Origin: Chloroflexota bacterium | GTDB lineage: Bacteria; Chloroflexota; Dehalococcoidia; Lucifugimonadales; Lucifugimonadaceae | DNA: 64,000 nucleotides | Direction of reading: 5' to 3' | Assembly (NCBI GenBank): GCA_027624075.1 | Contig: JAQBUH010000010.1 | Span: 1-64,000 of the forward strand | In this document: in pieces, positions 34,847-43,103 of the stretch | Layout of the letters: every line of letters begins with the position of its first letter | Numbering within the stretch: position 1 is the stretch's first letter | Program-made: the position numbers and the translations under genes | The notes under the pieces: model-generated | Seen by the model: only the letters and a program-made list of their open reading frames with translations | The model's database searches: none | Told to the model about the DNA's origin: nothing

Positions 34847-34924
34847 AACCAGCCAAAACGCCCGAGGTCGGGCCTCGGCCACTCGATGCAGCAACCCTTG
34901 ATGTTCATCTCCAGGAGCCACTAA

Positions 34925-36712
34925 GTGACAACTACCAAGCGCACATTTACAGACTGGGCGCCGAACCCTGCAAAGCAGCGCGTGCTCAAGGTGGACGCCG
35001 AGGAGCTAAACGACTTCGAGGCTCAGAAGAACCGGTTCAAGTCCGGAGAGTGGGGAGAGACGGACTTCATGCGGTTCAGGCTGCGTCAGGGCGTGTACGG
35101 CCAGCGCCAGCCTGACAGGCAGATGATACGTGTGAAGGCGCCGTTCGGCGGTCTAACCGCTGACCAGATGGATGTGCTTGGCGAGATTGCAGAGCAGTAC
35201 ACTCCTCTCAAGAAGGGTCATCTCACCACGCGGGAGAACGTGCAGTTCCACCACGTCCTGCTAGATGAGACGCCGGACCTGCTCCGCACCATCGGTGACA
35301 CAGGCCTCACAACTCGAGAAGCCTGTGGGAACACCGTTCGCAACGTGGTCGCTCCGCCGAACGCAGGCGTCGACCCGAATGAGGTGTTCGACGTCACGCC
35401 CTACGCGGCCGCATATGCTCGACACTTCCTCCGGCACCCGACGACCCAGATGATGCCCCGCAAGTCGAAGACAGCATTCTCAGGGTCAGAGGAAGACGTT
35501 GCGATGACGCCGATCCACGATGTGGGCTTCATTGCCCGCGTCAGGGACGGCCGCAAGGGCTTCAAGATCGTCATCGGCGGCGGTCTTTCGATCATGCCCC
35601 GCATGGCCTCGACTCTCGAGGAGTTCGTGCCGGTCGAGGACTTCATCAAGTACGGCGAGGCGGCTCTCCGCATCTTCAACCGGCAGGACGAAGAGCGGAA
35701 GAACCTGATGAAGGCCCGCATTAAGTTCACGATTGAGCGCCTCGGGATCGACACGTTCCGGGAGATGGTGAAGGAGGAGCTGAAGGGCGAGTGGGCGAAT
35801 AAGCGCATCGATCTCGACTCCCTGATGTGGGTCGAGGACGAAGAGGCGGACGCTCCCGCTGTCCCGGGTGACGCGACACCGGAGCCGGCGAATGACGCTG
35901 CTTACTCAGCCTGGAAGTCGACCAACGCCGTGCCGCAGAAGCAGTCTGGCTTCAACCTGGTTCACGTCCGCATCGAGCGCGGCGACATCTACGCTGAGCA
36001 GTGGTCGCAGCTTGCGGCCGTTGCCCGCAGGTTTGCCGGCGGCAGAGTCCGGATTGACCAGCAGCAGAACGTGGTTTTCCGCTGGGTCAGGTCGGAGTCG
36101 CTCTTCGACATGTACACCGCACTGAGCGAGATTGGCCTCGCCGCCGCCGGAGCCCAGACGATTCGAGATATCGTCACCTGCCCCGGCACCGACTCCTGCA
36201 AGCTCGGCATCACCTCTTCAATGGGCCTCAACAAGGCGCTTGGCGAGGCGCTTGACGGCATGGACCTTAGCGACCCTGACGTCTCCTCGCTGCACATCAA
36301 GGCCAGCGGCTGCCCGAACTCGTGCGGTCAGCACCACATCGCAAACATCGGCTTCCACGGCGCCGTCATGAAGGCGCCAGGCGGCCAGGTCCCGGCGTAC
36401 GAGATGTTCCTCGGCGGCAACTACGACGATGGAAACGTCCGGGTGGGCCACAGAGTCAAAGCAAGGGTCCCTGCCAAGAAGGCGCCGGATGCTCTAAAGC
36501 GGATCCTTGCCTACTACAAGGAGAGCAGGAGCCAGGGCGAGAAGTTCAACGACTTTGTCGACCGCGTCGGGGTTGCCCCGTTCGAGGAGATCTTCGGTCA
36601 GCTAAAGGAAGAGATTGGCCCGCTGGACAGGGACCACATCAACACCTACATGGACTGGGGCAAGACGGTGCTCTACAAGCTGGAGCGCGGCGAGGGCGAG
36701 TGCGCTGTCTAG
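34925..36712 (+). CDS. Siroheme-dependent sulfite/nitrite reductase
   Basis: A 595-residue monomeric reductase of the ferredoxin-type sulfite (or nitrite) reductase family. It reduces sulfite to sulfide for cysteine synthesis. It has two half-repeats: KGHLTTRENVQFHHV near residue 100 and GGRVRIDQQQNVVFRW near 370. Cluster and siroheme ligands are TCPGTDSCKLG (Cys about 419 and 425) and SGCPNSCGQHH (Cys about 462 and 466). The GTG start has AGGAG seven bases upstream. The cysteine-type leader argues for sulfite; nitrite cannot be excluded from sequence. A ferredoxin partner could be the one at 38652. An acidic insert lies near 305-325. Confidence 0.92.
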   Translation: MTTTKRTFTDWAPNPAKQRVLKVDAEELNDFEAQKNRFKSGEWGETDFMRFRLRQGVYGQRQPDRQMIRVKAPFGGLTADQMDVLGEIAEQYTPLKKGHLTTRENVQFHHVLLDETPDLLRTIGDTGLTTREACGNTVRNVVAPPNAGVDPNEVFDVTPYAAAYARHFLRHPTTQMMPRKSKTAFSGSEEDVAMTPIHDVGFIARVRDGRKGFKIVIGGGLSIMPRMASTLEEFVPVEDFIKYGEAALRIFNRQDEERKNLMKARIKFTIERLGIDTFREMVKEELKGEWANKRIDLDSLMWVEDEEADAPAVPGDATPEPANDAAYSAWKSTNAVPQKQSGFNLVHVRIERGDIYAEQWSQLAAVARRFAGGRVRIDQQQNVVFRWVRSESLFDMYTALSEIGLAAAGAQTIRDIVTCPGTDSCKLGITSSMGLNKALGEALDGMDLSDPDVSSLHIKASGCPNSCGQHHIANIGFHGAVMKAPGGQVPAYEMFLGGNYDDGNVRVGHRVKARVPAKKAPDALKRILAYYKESRSQGEKFNDFVDRVGVAPFEEIFGQLKEEIGPLDRDHINTYMDWGKTVLYKLERGEGECAV

Positions 36713-36741
36713 CGCCTGCCCTTCAGCTCAGTTGAATAACG

Positions 36742-36773
36742 AAGCTCCCTGTCACCGGCGACAGGGAGCTTTG
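36742..36773 (+). terminator. Terminator of the sulfite reductase gene
   Basis: A 12-bp perfect stem (36742-36753 with 36760-36771) with six-base loop, 29 bases after the stop codon. The U-tract is weak (TTGAGTCTGG). Confidence 0.75.
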
Positions 36774-36829
36774 AGTCTGGGCGTCGTTCGGGGCAGAATG
36801 GCCGCTGCCAGTGGCAGACGGGGGAGGCA

Positions 36830-37222
36830 ATGAGAATGAAGATCAGGTGGACGATCATCTACGTGGCGGACGTGACCGTCACTATCGAGTTCTACGAGAA
36901 GGCGTTTGGCCTCAAGCGTCGGTTTATATCGGAGGAAGGCGGATAGGGCGAGTTGGAGACCGGCGAAATCCGGCTTGCCTTCGCAGCCACACAGATGTCG
37001 GAAGGCGCGCTGTCCGGAGGAGTTCTGCCGCTCGACCCGGAGGGCCAGCCTCAGGCTGCGGAGCCTGGCTTTGCAACAGAGGATGTCGCCGCATGGTTCA
37101 GGCTCGCGGTAGACGCTGGCGCTGTTCCGGTATCGGAGCCTGAAGAGAAGCCGTGGGGGCAGACCGTGGCCTACGTGCGAGACCTGAACGGCGTGCTGGT
37201 AGAGATTGGCACAGACATTTAA
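36830..37222 (+). pseudogene. VOC-family (glyoxalase-like) protein with one in-frame amber stop
   Basis: Continuous 131-codon reading frame from ATG 36830 (GGGGGAGG upstream) to TAA 37222, interrupted only by TAG at 36944-36946. Before it: MKIRWTIIYVADVTVTIEFYEKAFGLKRRF. After it: GELETGEIRLAFAATQMSEG and EPEEKPWGQTVAYVRDLNGVLVEIG. This is the typical vicinal-oxygen-chelate fold, with C-terminal Glu in LVEIG. Related proteins usually have Tyr at the stop position (GGYGELETG), so one substitution (TAT/TAC to TAG) explains it. It is either a very young pseudogene or a sequencing/assembly error. The substrate is unknown. Confidence 0.85.
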
Positions 37223-37231
37223 CTCGCCGGG

Positions 37232-37717
37232 CTACTTCTTCTTGCCGAACCACCTGCGGCTCTTGCTCTGGCGCGAGTCAGGGAACTCCAGCACATTGCC
37301 GTCGCGCTTCTTCACTGGCTTTCGGGGCGCTCGGGACTCGCCGGGCTTAACGGGCTTCCCTCGCCAGTACTGTGGAGGCACAGCGCCAGAGCCGCCACTC
37401 GATCCCCCGAGCCTCGCCCGTCGGCGCTTCGTCACGAGCATGTAGTAGCCGATGCCAGCCAGCAGGAAGCCGCCCAGCGCAAGTGGCAGGACAGCCCTGC
37501 GAGTCACCACCGCGATCAGCAGCAGCGCCAGCCCGGCGAGTATCAACTTTTCAGGCGTCGGGTACCAGAGCGGCGTTCCGGAGCGCACCTTGCGAGGCGA
37601 AACGGGCCGCGCTACTTGTATGCGACCGGATTGCACAGGCGCGCGCTTCTCGTCTAGCTCGAGTATCTCCTCGATCTGTTCACGTACCTTGTCTCTCGGC
37701 TCGTCTGCCTTTGGCAT
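37232..37717 (-). CDS. Hypothetical small membrane protein
   Basis: A 161-residue protein of unknown function. The N-terminal ~55 residues are charged (EQIEEILELDEKRAP). Two adjacent hydrophobic segments follow (LILAGLALLLIAVVTR and LPLALGGFLLAGIGYYMLV, about residues 57-97). The rest is a basic Gly/Ser/Arg/Lys-rich cytoplasmic tail ending SRRWFGKKK. The pattern of two helices and a basic tail is common for uncharacterised Chloroflexota/Actinobacteria proteins. ATG start. Convergent with the broken VOC gene and divergent from hemQ. Confidence 0.7.
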   Translation of the reverse strand: MPKADEPRDKVREQIEEILELDEKRAPVQSGRIQVARPVSPRKVRSGTPLWYPTPEKLILAGLALLLIAVVTRRAVLPLALGGFLLAGIGYYMLVTKRRRARLGGSSGGSGAVPPQYWRGKPVKPGESRAPRKPVKKRDGNVLEFPDSRQSKSRRWFGKKK

Positions 37718-37850
37718 CGGTCCTCTTCTCTGGGCCCTGCGTTACCCGGCAATCATGGCAATCATATTGCAGGTGACCTGTCCGCGTTCGCCTTCTAAAC
37801 TAACTTATGCACGGCACGATTTGGGTCACCACACCGAACGCAGGGGTCTC

Positions 37851-38522
37851 ATGCCTGATATTGAGTACGACGACTTCGTCAAGTTCAGCTTCTTTAAGTT
37901 AGACCGTTCCTGGCGGCTGCTCCCCGCTGATGAGCGGCGAAGCTCACGTGAGGAGTTCGCATCGGTCGTCGATGAGCTTTCGTCTGCCGGCAGCATCCGC
38001 GCCTACTCAACTGTGGGCACTCGTGCGGACGTCGATTTCATGCTCCTGCAGAACTCACCGTCGGTCGAGGCGTTCCACCAGGCCGCCAGCCGGCTCAATG
38101 CCACGCACCTCGCCTCATATCTGGACCAGCCGCACTCGTACCTGACGGTCAGGCGTAAGACCCGCTACAAGCACGGCGGCGGCGCTCCAGAGCTCAAGAC
38201 GGACTACCGCTACTTCATTATTTATCCCATGGTGAAGACCCGCGCATGGTACGGAAAGACCATGGAAGAGCGCCAGAAGATGATGAATGACCACTTCCGG
38301 GTGGGTCACAACTACCCGATGGTCAAGATCAACACCACGTACGCGTTCGGGCTGGACGACCCGGAGTTCGTAGTGGCATTCGAGATGGACGACCCATCCG
38401 ACTTCGTTTCACTTGTGATGGACCTGCGAGAGGTCCCCGCAGCTCAGTTCACACTATCTGAGACGCCGATCTTCACGACGATCAGGATGCCCATCGACGA
38501 GGCGCTGGCCGCCCTGGGGTGA
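37851..38522 (+). CDS. hemQ: Chlorite dismutase-like heme protein, HemQ (coproheme decarboxylase)
   Basis: A 223-residue Cld-superfamily protein, ATG 37851. The family is a duplicated ferredoxin-like fold. Seen here are FVKFSFFKLDRSWRLLP, then ADVDFMLLQNSP, then FIIYPMVKTRAWYGKTMEERQKMMNDH. The proximal heme His probably lies in NDHFRVGHNYP, followed by VKINTTYAFGLDDPEFVVAFEMD. HemQ converts coproheme to heme b in the coproporphyrin-dependent pathway used by Gram-positives and relatives. The distal Arg of true chlorite dismutases is not evident, so HemQ is preferred. No other heme genes are nearby. Confidence 0.85.
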   Translation: MPDIEYDDFVKFSFFKLDRSWRLLPADERRSSREEFASVVDELSSAGSIRAYSTVGTRADVDFMLLQNSPSVEAFHQAASRLNATHLASYLDQPHSYLTVRRKTRYKHGGGAPELKTDYRYFIIYPMVKTRAWYGKTMEERQKMMNDHFRVGHNYPMVKINTTYAFGLDDPEFVVAFEMDDPSDFVSLVMDLREVPAAQFTLSETPIFTTIRMPIDEALAALG

Positions 38523-38574
38523 GCGTGATGACGCCGGTCTTCTACCGGTCAGACTGCCGGCCTCAAAGACAGGA

Positions 38575-38606
38575 AAAGCCCCGGTCATATGACCGGGGCT
38601 TTCTTT
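38575..38606. terminator. Bidirectional terminator between hemQ and ferredoxin
   Basis: A perfect 12-bp stem (38575-38586 with 38591-38602), loop ATAT, flanked by AAAA on the left and TTTCTTT on the right. It lies between convergent genes and can serve both. Confidence 0.85.
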
Positions 38607-38651
38607 CGGATCAATGGGCAGAACGATGGGCAGGCACGTCGCCAGACGAGC

Positions 38652-38921
38652 TCAGGAGGCGTTTGCGCCGGGCTCCGAGGTTGCGTAGTCGTACTCGTAG
38701 TTCAGCTTGATGAACTCCTTCTGGTCCTCCGGCACCTGGTCCTCAGGGAAGATGGCGTTCACAGGACAGACCGGCTCGCAGGCTGCGCAGTCGATGCACT
38801 CATCCGGGCTGATGAAGAGCTGGTTGTCCCCCGGCTTGGAGTAGATGCAGTCTACCGGGCACACGTCCACGCATGCGCCATCCATGACGTCTACGCAGTC
38901 CTTTGCGATTATGTAGGTCAT
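38652..38921 (-). CDS. 7Fe ferredoxin ([3Fe-4S][4Fe-4S])
   Basis: An 89-residue low-potential electron carrier. MTYIIAKDCVDVMDGACVDVCPVDCI: the first motif has Cys-x7-Cys-x3-Cys-Pro (three ligands for a 3Fe cluster; Asp replaces the usual second Cys). The second, ECIDCAACEPVCPVNAI, is a complete 4Fe motif. It closely resembles the actinobacterial/thermophile FdxA type. It could supply electrons to the sulfite reductase at 34925, but nothing in the sequence shows this directly. Confidence 0.95.
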   Translation of the reverse strand: MTYIIAKDCVDVMDGACVDVCPVDCIYSKPGDNQLFISPDECIDCAACEPVCPVNAIFPEDQVPEDQKEFIKLNYEYDYATSEPGANAS

Positions 38922-39080
38922 TCCCCTGGAGCTCCTGCAACCGCGCGGTTCCGCCTGGGAACGTTTGGCACGGCGATTATGGTGAGTTGGGCAACTTGGG
39001 CCGATTGCCGATTATACGAACCCCCCTTGCAGGTGCAAGAGGGGTTACGCCGAATACAGGTTCGATTGCCGGGTCGGCGA

Positions 39081-39437
39081 CTAGCCCCCGCAGCCGCAGC
39101 CGCCGCCGCCGCAGGCGCAACCGCCGCCCTGGAAGTTGGGGTTAGAGATCACGAACCCGGAGCGCTCGAAGCCCTCGACATAGTCGATGCTCGATCCGGC
39201 AAGCAACTCCGAGCTGTCCGCGTCAACAAGCGCCTTGACCGTGCCGGAGTCGATGACGTGGTCGCTTTCGCCAGCCTCGTCCTCGAGGCCGAAAACGTAC
39301 TCGACCCCGCCGTTCGGGTTCTGTGTGACGGCGATGCGCAGGTACGAGTTAATGGCGTCCTGTTCCTTCAGCACCTCGACGAGCTTTGCCGAAGCGGCGT
39401 CCGTGAACTCAATTACCGCCTGCTTTTCTGCGACCAT
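39081..39437 (-). CDS. HesB/IscA-type iron-sulfur protein with Cys/Gly-rich tail
   Basis: A 118-residue A-type carrier. ATG 39437 has GGAGG five bases upstream. Fold markers: VIEFTDAASAKLVEVLKE, then YLRIAVTQNPNGGVEYVFGLEDE, and SIDYVEGFERSGFVISNPNFQ. Standard IscA has Cys in GGCSG; here the equivalent reads NPNGG, so that ligand is missing. The C-terminus, CACGGGGCGCGG, offers four Cys instead of the usual two (CGC). It may bind a cluster or metal differently. The role in Fe-S assembly is inferred from fold only. Confidence 0.85.
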   Translation of the reverse strand: MVAEKQAVIEFTDAASAKLVEVLKEQDAINSYLRIAVTQNPNGGVEYVFGLEDEAGESDHVIDSGTVKALVDADSSELLAGSSIDYVEGFERSGFVISNPNFQGGGCACGGGGCGCGG

Positions 39438-39611
39438 TCGGTCCTCCAGGTTTGCGCTGCGAGCGAGAGCGAATTTGCCCGGCTTAAGTTGCGCGTTGTG
39501 TAAATAGTCAGGGCTTTGCGCCACCAATTCTATTGGATGCAGCCCGCCACCGAAAGACGTTGCGGTCACAACCAGTCCAGAAACATTTACGGAAATCTCA
39601 TGGCTGGCAAG

Positions 39612-39639
39612 TTTACACTTCGGACTTTCGGCGTATGAT
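39612..39639 (+). promoter_or_regulatory. Candidate promoter for the Lrp/AsnC gene
   Basis: TTTACA (39612-39617), 16-base spacer and TATGAT (39634-39639), about 135 bases upstream of the regulator. The rest of the 336-base gap 39438-39773 between two divergent genes holds only a 68-codon ORF (39533-39739) with no domain. Confidence 0.55.
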
Positions 39640-39773
39640 TGAGCGTCGTGGCAAGAATGGCATCAAGCTGATTGCTGATAGTTACGAGAACCTGTTCAGT
39701 CAATCTGCCGCGTCTTCGCCATATCTGCTTTTATCTTAACCGCTGACGGATCAAAACGGAGGCTTCACGACTG

Positions 39774-40214
39774 ATGGACACCCTGGATCGAAAAATAATC
39801 TCGCTTCTCGAAACGAACGGCCGGGCTTCGAACGCACGCATCGCCAGGGACGTCGGGGTCAGTGAGGGCACGGTCCGCCGCCGTCTCAAGCGGCTCATCC
39901 AGGACGGCATCATCAACGTTGTGGCTCTCCCGGACCCCCGCAAGCTTGGCTACAACTCCGAGGCGATCATCGGCGTCCAGGTCGATCCTGACCAGGTCGA
40001 TGCGGTCGCGGCACGCCTTTCCGCTCTCCAGCACACCCGTTGGGTCGCCGTTACGACAGGCACATACGACGTGTTCGCATGGGCTACCCTGCCCTCCGCT
40101 GAGGAACTCGGCATCTTCCTCAGAGAGAAAGTCGGCATCATCCCTGGCGTTCGCCGAACGGAGACCTTCGTTAATCTCGCGGTGACCAAGCGGGAGTACG
40201 GGATTCCGGTCTAG
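39774..40214 (+). CDS. Lrp/AsnC-family transcriptional regulator
   Basis: A 146-residue feast/famine regulator. The N-terminal helix-turn-helix (LDRKIISLLETNGRASNARIARDVGVSEGTVRRRLKRL in sections, residues 3-40) is followed by the RAM ligand-binding domain (ALPDPRKLGYNSEAIIGVQV, about 60-140). It starts with ATG, with GGAGG 12 bases ahead. Such proteins assemble as octamers that sense amino acids. Neighbours do not reveal a regulon. Confidence 0.92.
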   Translation: MDTLDRKIISLLETNGRASNARIARDVGVSEGTVRRRLKRLIQDGIINVVALPDPRKLGYNSEAIIGVQVDPDQVDAVAARLSALQHTRWVAVTTGTYDVFAWATLPSAEELGIFLREKVGIIPGVRRTETFVNLAVTKREYGIPV

Positions 40215-40370
40215 CCCAAGTTCTGGCCCGGGCCGGGCGCTGCTTTCCCCGGACAAATTCGCAGCCGCCATTGACTGCCGTCAGTGGTAACCTGTTCTGG
40301 CTCAATTCCCGTATTGACCGGTAGCGGAAACTGGTTTGCCGCGCCCGGCAGTGCTCCCTGGAGGTTCACA

Positions 40371-41081
40371 TTGGAGCCCAGTGTCGTCGCGGTTGGTGTC
40401 GCTGGAAGCAGCGAATCGGCTCTCGGACAGGTCCAGACCCGTTCGCGGTCAGGCCAGCGTATTGGCCGGCGCACGCCATCGTTGTTCGATTCGCTATTTC
40501 CCGCAGCCGGGACGTGGCACAGGATTGCAGCTGTGATCGCAATGGCAGGACTGACCGCGGGGCTGGCGCAGGCCCGGTTCTATCTGCCGGACAACCCCGT
40601 GCCGATCACATTCCAGACCTTAGGCGTGCTGCTGACAGGAGGGCTGCTCGGCCTCCGGTGGGGCCTGGCCTCCGCCGTGTTGTACTACCTTGCCGGAATG
40701 GCGGGATTGCCAGTGTTTCAGAGCGGCGGCAACGGGTGGCAGTACGCGGCGCACGGCGCAACGGGCGGATACCTACTGGGATTCATACTCGCCACCGGCG
40801 TCACCGGATATCTCTCACAGCGCGGATGGAACCGCGGCAGCTCTCTCTGGCCTATGACGATCTCGGCGCTACTTGTCTACGGCCCCGCCCTGGTGTGGCT
40901 GAGCATTTTCGATTTCGGGTGGCCTGCTGAGGGCAAGCTATTCAGTTCGGCCATGTACCCGTTCATCCCTGGCGACGTGGTCAAACTGCTTCTCGCTGCG
41001 TCGGCAGTTGGAGTCCTGTGGCGTCTCGCCGATAGGCGCGCCGCCGCGAGTTCGGGCGAAGGCGGCAATACTGAGCGGTAG
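40371..41081 (+). CDS. bioY: Biotin transporter S-component BioY
   Basis: A 236-residue membrane protein. I start at TTG 40371, six bases after GGAGG; the frame is open further upstream without signal. After a polar ~45-residue head come about six helices: IAAVIAMAGLTAGLAQ, the family motif PVPITFQTLGVLLTGGLLG, then LAGMAGLPVFQSGGNGW and the ATGGYLLGF motif. PFIPGDVVKLLLAASAVG near the end matches BioY. It may act alone or with shared ECF subunits, which are not in the window. Confidence 0.9.
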   Translation: MEPSVVAVGVAGSSESALGQVQTRSRSGQRIGRRTPSLFDSLFPAAGTWHRIAAVIAMAGLTAGLAQARFYLPDNPVPITFQTLGVLLTGGLLGLRWGLASAVLYYLAGMAGLPVFQSGGNGWQYAAHGATGGYLLGFILATGVTGYLSQRGWNRGSSLWPMTISALLVYGPALVWLSIFDFGWPAEGKLFSSAMYPFIPGDVVKLLLAASAVGVLWRLADRRAAASSGEGGNTER

Positions 41082-41131
41082 CCCCGCCATCCCCGGACCT
41101 CAACAAAGATCAACGAAAAAGGGACGCTCAG

Positions 41132-42937
41132 TTGCATAAAGACACCGACTGCGGGCAGCCGCGCAGGGCAGACGCAGACGCCGGACGAGAGATCACAGTC
41201 GCAGGGTGGGTCAACCGCCGCCGTGACCACGGCAATCTCATATTCATCGACCTGAGGGACCGCACGGGTCTTCTCCAGATCGTGTTCAACCCGGAGGTCT
41301 CGGCGGACGCCCACAGGCTTGCCGGGTCACTCCGCTCCGAGTGGGTGGTGAAGGTCCGGGGCAAGGTCACTCCACGGATTGCGGGGGCGGAGAACCCGAA
41401 CCTTGCCACTGGCGAGGTCGAGCTTGTCGCGCTCGAACTGACCGTGCTCAACCAGTCGCTGACCCCGCCGTTCGAGGTGCTCGACGATCTCAACGTCTCC
41501 GAGGACCTCCGGCTCCAGTACCGCTACATTGACCTGCGCCGCCAGAAGATGCAGCGGCTCCTCAAGATGCGCCACAAGGTGACAGGCATCATATGGGACC
41601 AGATGACAGACGAAGGCTTCACGCAGGTAGAGACGCCAATCCTGATCAAGAGCACGCCTGAAGGCGCCCGCGACTACGTTGTGCCGAGCCGCATTCACCC
41701 CGGTGAGTTCTACGCGCTTCCGCAGTCGCCGCAGCAGATGAAGCAGATCCTGATGGTCGCCGGCATCGAGCGGTATTTCCAGATCGCCCGCTGTTTCAGG
41801 GACGAGGACCTGCGGGCCGACCGTCAGCCCGAGCACACGCAGCTCGACTTCGAAATGAGCTTCGTCCACCAGCAGGACGTGACGGATGTCATTGAGCGCC
41901 TCTACACGCGCATCCTCAACGATGTGCGGCCAGAGGTCAGAGTGCCGTCGCCCTTTCCGCGTTTGACTTACGAAGAGTCGATGCGGCGATTTGGGACGGA
42001 CAAGCCAGATCTGCGCCTTGGCATGGAACTGGCGACGTTGACAGAGATTGCCGCCCGCTCCGAAGCACGCGTGTTTCAGTCGGTTGCCGCAGAGGGCGGC
42101 GAAATTCGTGGCTTCGCGGCGCCCGGATGCGCAGGATACGGCCGCAGGCAGACGGATGAGCTGATAGAGATCGCAAAGCGCAGCGGCGCGCTGGGACTCG
42201 TTTTCATAGCCATCGACGAAGGCGCCGAGTCGATAGATACGCTGACCGAGGAGCAGGTCCGGGGGCCGCTAAACCGCTTCATGTCGATCGACATCATCCG
42301 GGAGATCGCCCTTGAAACCGGCGCGAGCCCCGGCGATCTGATACTGATCGTCGCCGGCGCCGAAAAGATGGCGAACCGGGTGCTGAGCGATCTGAGGCTG
42401 GAGATGGGCAGGCGGCTGGGAGTGGCCGACCCGAACGAGTTCTCCTTTGCGTGGGTGACCGACTTCCCGCTGTTTGAGTGGGACGAGGAGTGGAAGCGCT
42501 GGACACCGGCGCACCACGTCTTCTCGGCACCGAAGACCGAGCACCTTGCGCTTCTTGAGACGGACCCCGGAGCGGTGCTTGCAGACCTTTTCGACCTTGT
42601 CTGCAACGGCTGGGAGCTTGGCAGCGGCAGCATCCGCATCCACGACCCGAAGCTCCAGCTCAGAGTCTTCAACGTTATCGGATACTCCGAGGAGGAGATC
42701 AACGACCGCTTCGGCCACCTGCTCCGCGCGTTCGAGTACGGCGCTCCGCCGCACGGCGGCATGGGACTTGGCCTCGACAGGCTGGTGGCACTGATCGGAG
42801 GAGAAACCTCTATCCGTGAGGTGATCGCTTTCCCGAAGACGCAGTCCGCCTCAGACCCGATGTTCGAGGCGCCCTCAGCCATCAGCGAAGAGCAGCTTGC
42901 CGAACTGCACATTGCGGTTATTACGGATGATGAGTAG
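41132..42937 (+). CDS. aspS: Aspartate--tRNA ligase
   Basis: A 601-residue class II synthetase, TTG start. The N-terminal OB-fold (VAGWVNRRRDHGNLIFIDLRDRTG) binds the anticodon. Motif 2 is RYFQIARCFRDEDLRADRQPEH in sections (about residue 215-235). It is followed by TQLDFEMSFV, the bacterial GAD insert (IAARSEARVFQ...) and motif 3 GMGLGLDRLVALIGGE. Length suits bacterial AspRS. No GatCAB is nearby, so whether it is discriminating or not is unknown. Confidence 0.96.
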   Translation: MHKDTDCGQPRRADADAGREITVAGWVNRRRDHGNLIFIDLRDRTGLLQIVFNPEVSADAHRLAGSLRSEWVVKVRGKVTPRIAGAENPNLATGEVELVALELTVLNQSLTPPFEVLDDLNVSEDLRLQYRYIDLRRQKMQRLLKMRHKVTGIIWDQMTDEGFTQVETPILIKSTPEGARDYVVPSRIHPGEFYALPQSPQQMKQILMVAGIERYFQIARCFRDEDLRADRQPEHTQLDFEMSFVHQQDVTDVIERLYTRILNDVRPEVRVPSPFPRLTYEESMRRFGTDKPDLRLGMELATLTEIAARSEARVFQSVAAEGGEIRGFAAPGCAGYGRRQTDELIEIAKRSGALGLVFIAIDEGAESIDTLTEEQVRGPLNRFMSIDIIREIALETGASPGDLILIVAGAEKMANRVLSDLRLEMGRRLGVADPNEFSFAWVTDFPLFEWDEEWKRWTPAHHVFSAPKTEHLALLETDPGAVLADLFDLVCNGWELGSGSIRIHDPKLQLRVFNVIGYSEEEINDRFGHLLRAFEYGAPPHGGMGLGLDRLVALIGGETSIREVIAFPKTQSASDPMFEAPSAISEEQLAELHIAVITDDE

Positions 42938-43103
42938 CCATGAGGGTCGCGTAGTTGAAGCACATAGTGTCCCGGTAAGGCCGCATGTGGATTTCCTTGA
43001 GCTAGAATGAGTGTCAGCCCTAATCCGAGGGAGCGTGGCATCTCAGGGGTATGGACCCTGCCACGTACCAATATCCGTCCCGATTCAGTCTGGAGTTGAG
43101 TGC

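Noticed and set aside
34847-34924. SAM or cobalamin riboswitch before the sulfite reductase
   Set aside because: The GCAACCC and GGCCACT strings are isolated; none of the other conserved riboswitch elements is present. The Cys leader explains the region better.
36944-36946. Amber codon read as an amino acid (suppression or pyrrolysine)
   Set aside because: Other genes in the window, such as the sulfite reductase, end with TAG, so recoding is unlikely. No suppressor tRNA or pyl gene is present.
39533-39739. 68-codon plus-strand ORF upstream of the Lrp/AsnC gene
   Set aside because: No ribosome-binding site or domain, and it contains the candidate AsnC promoter.
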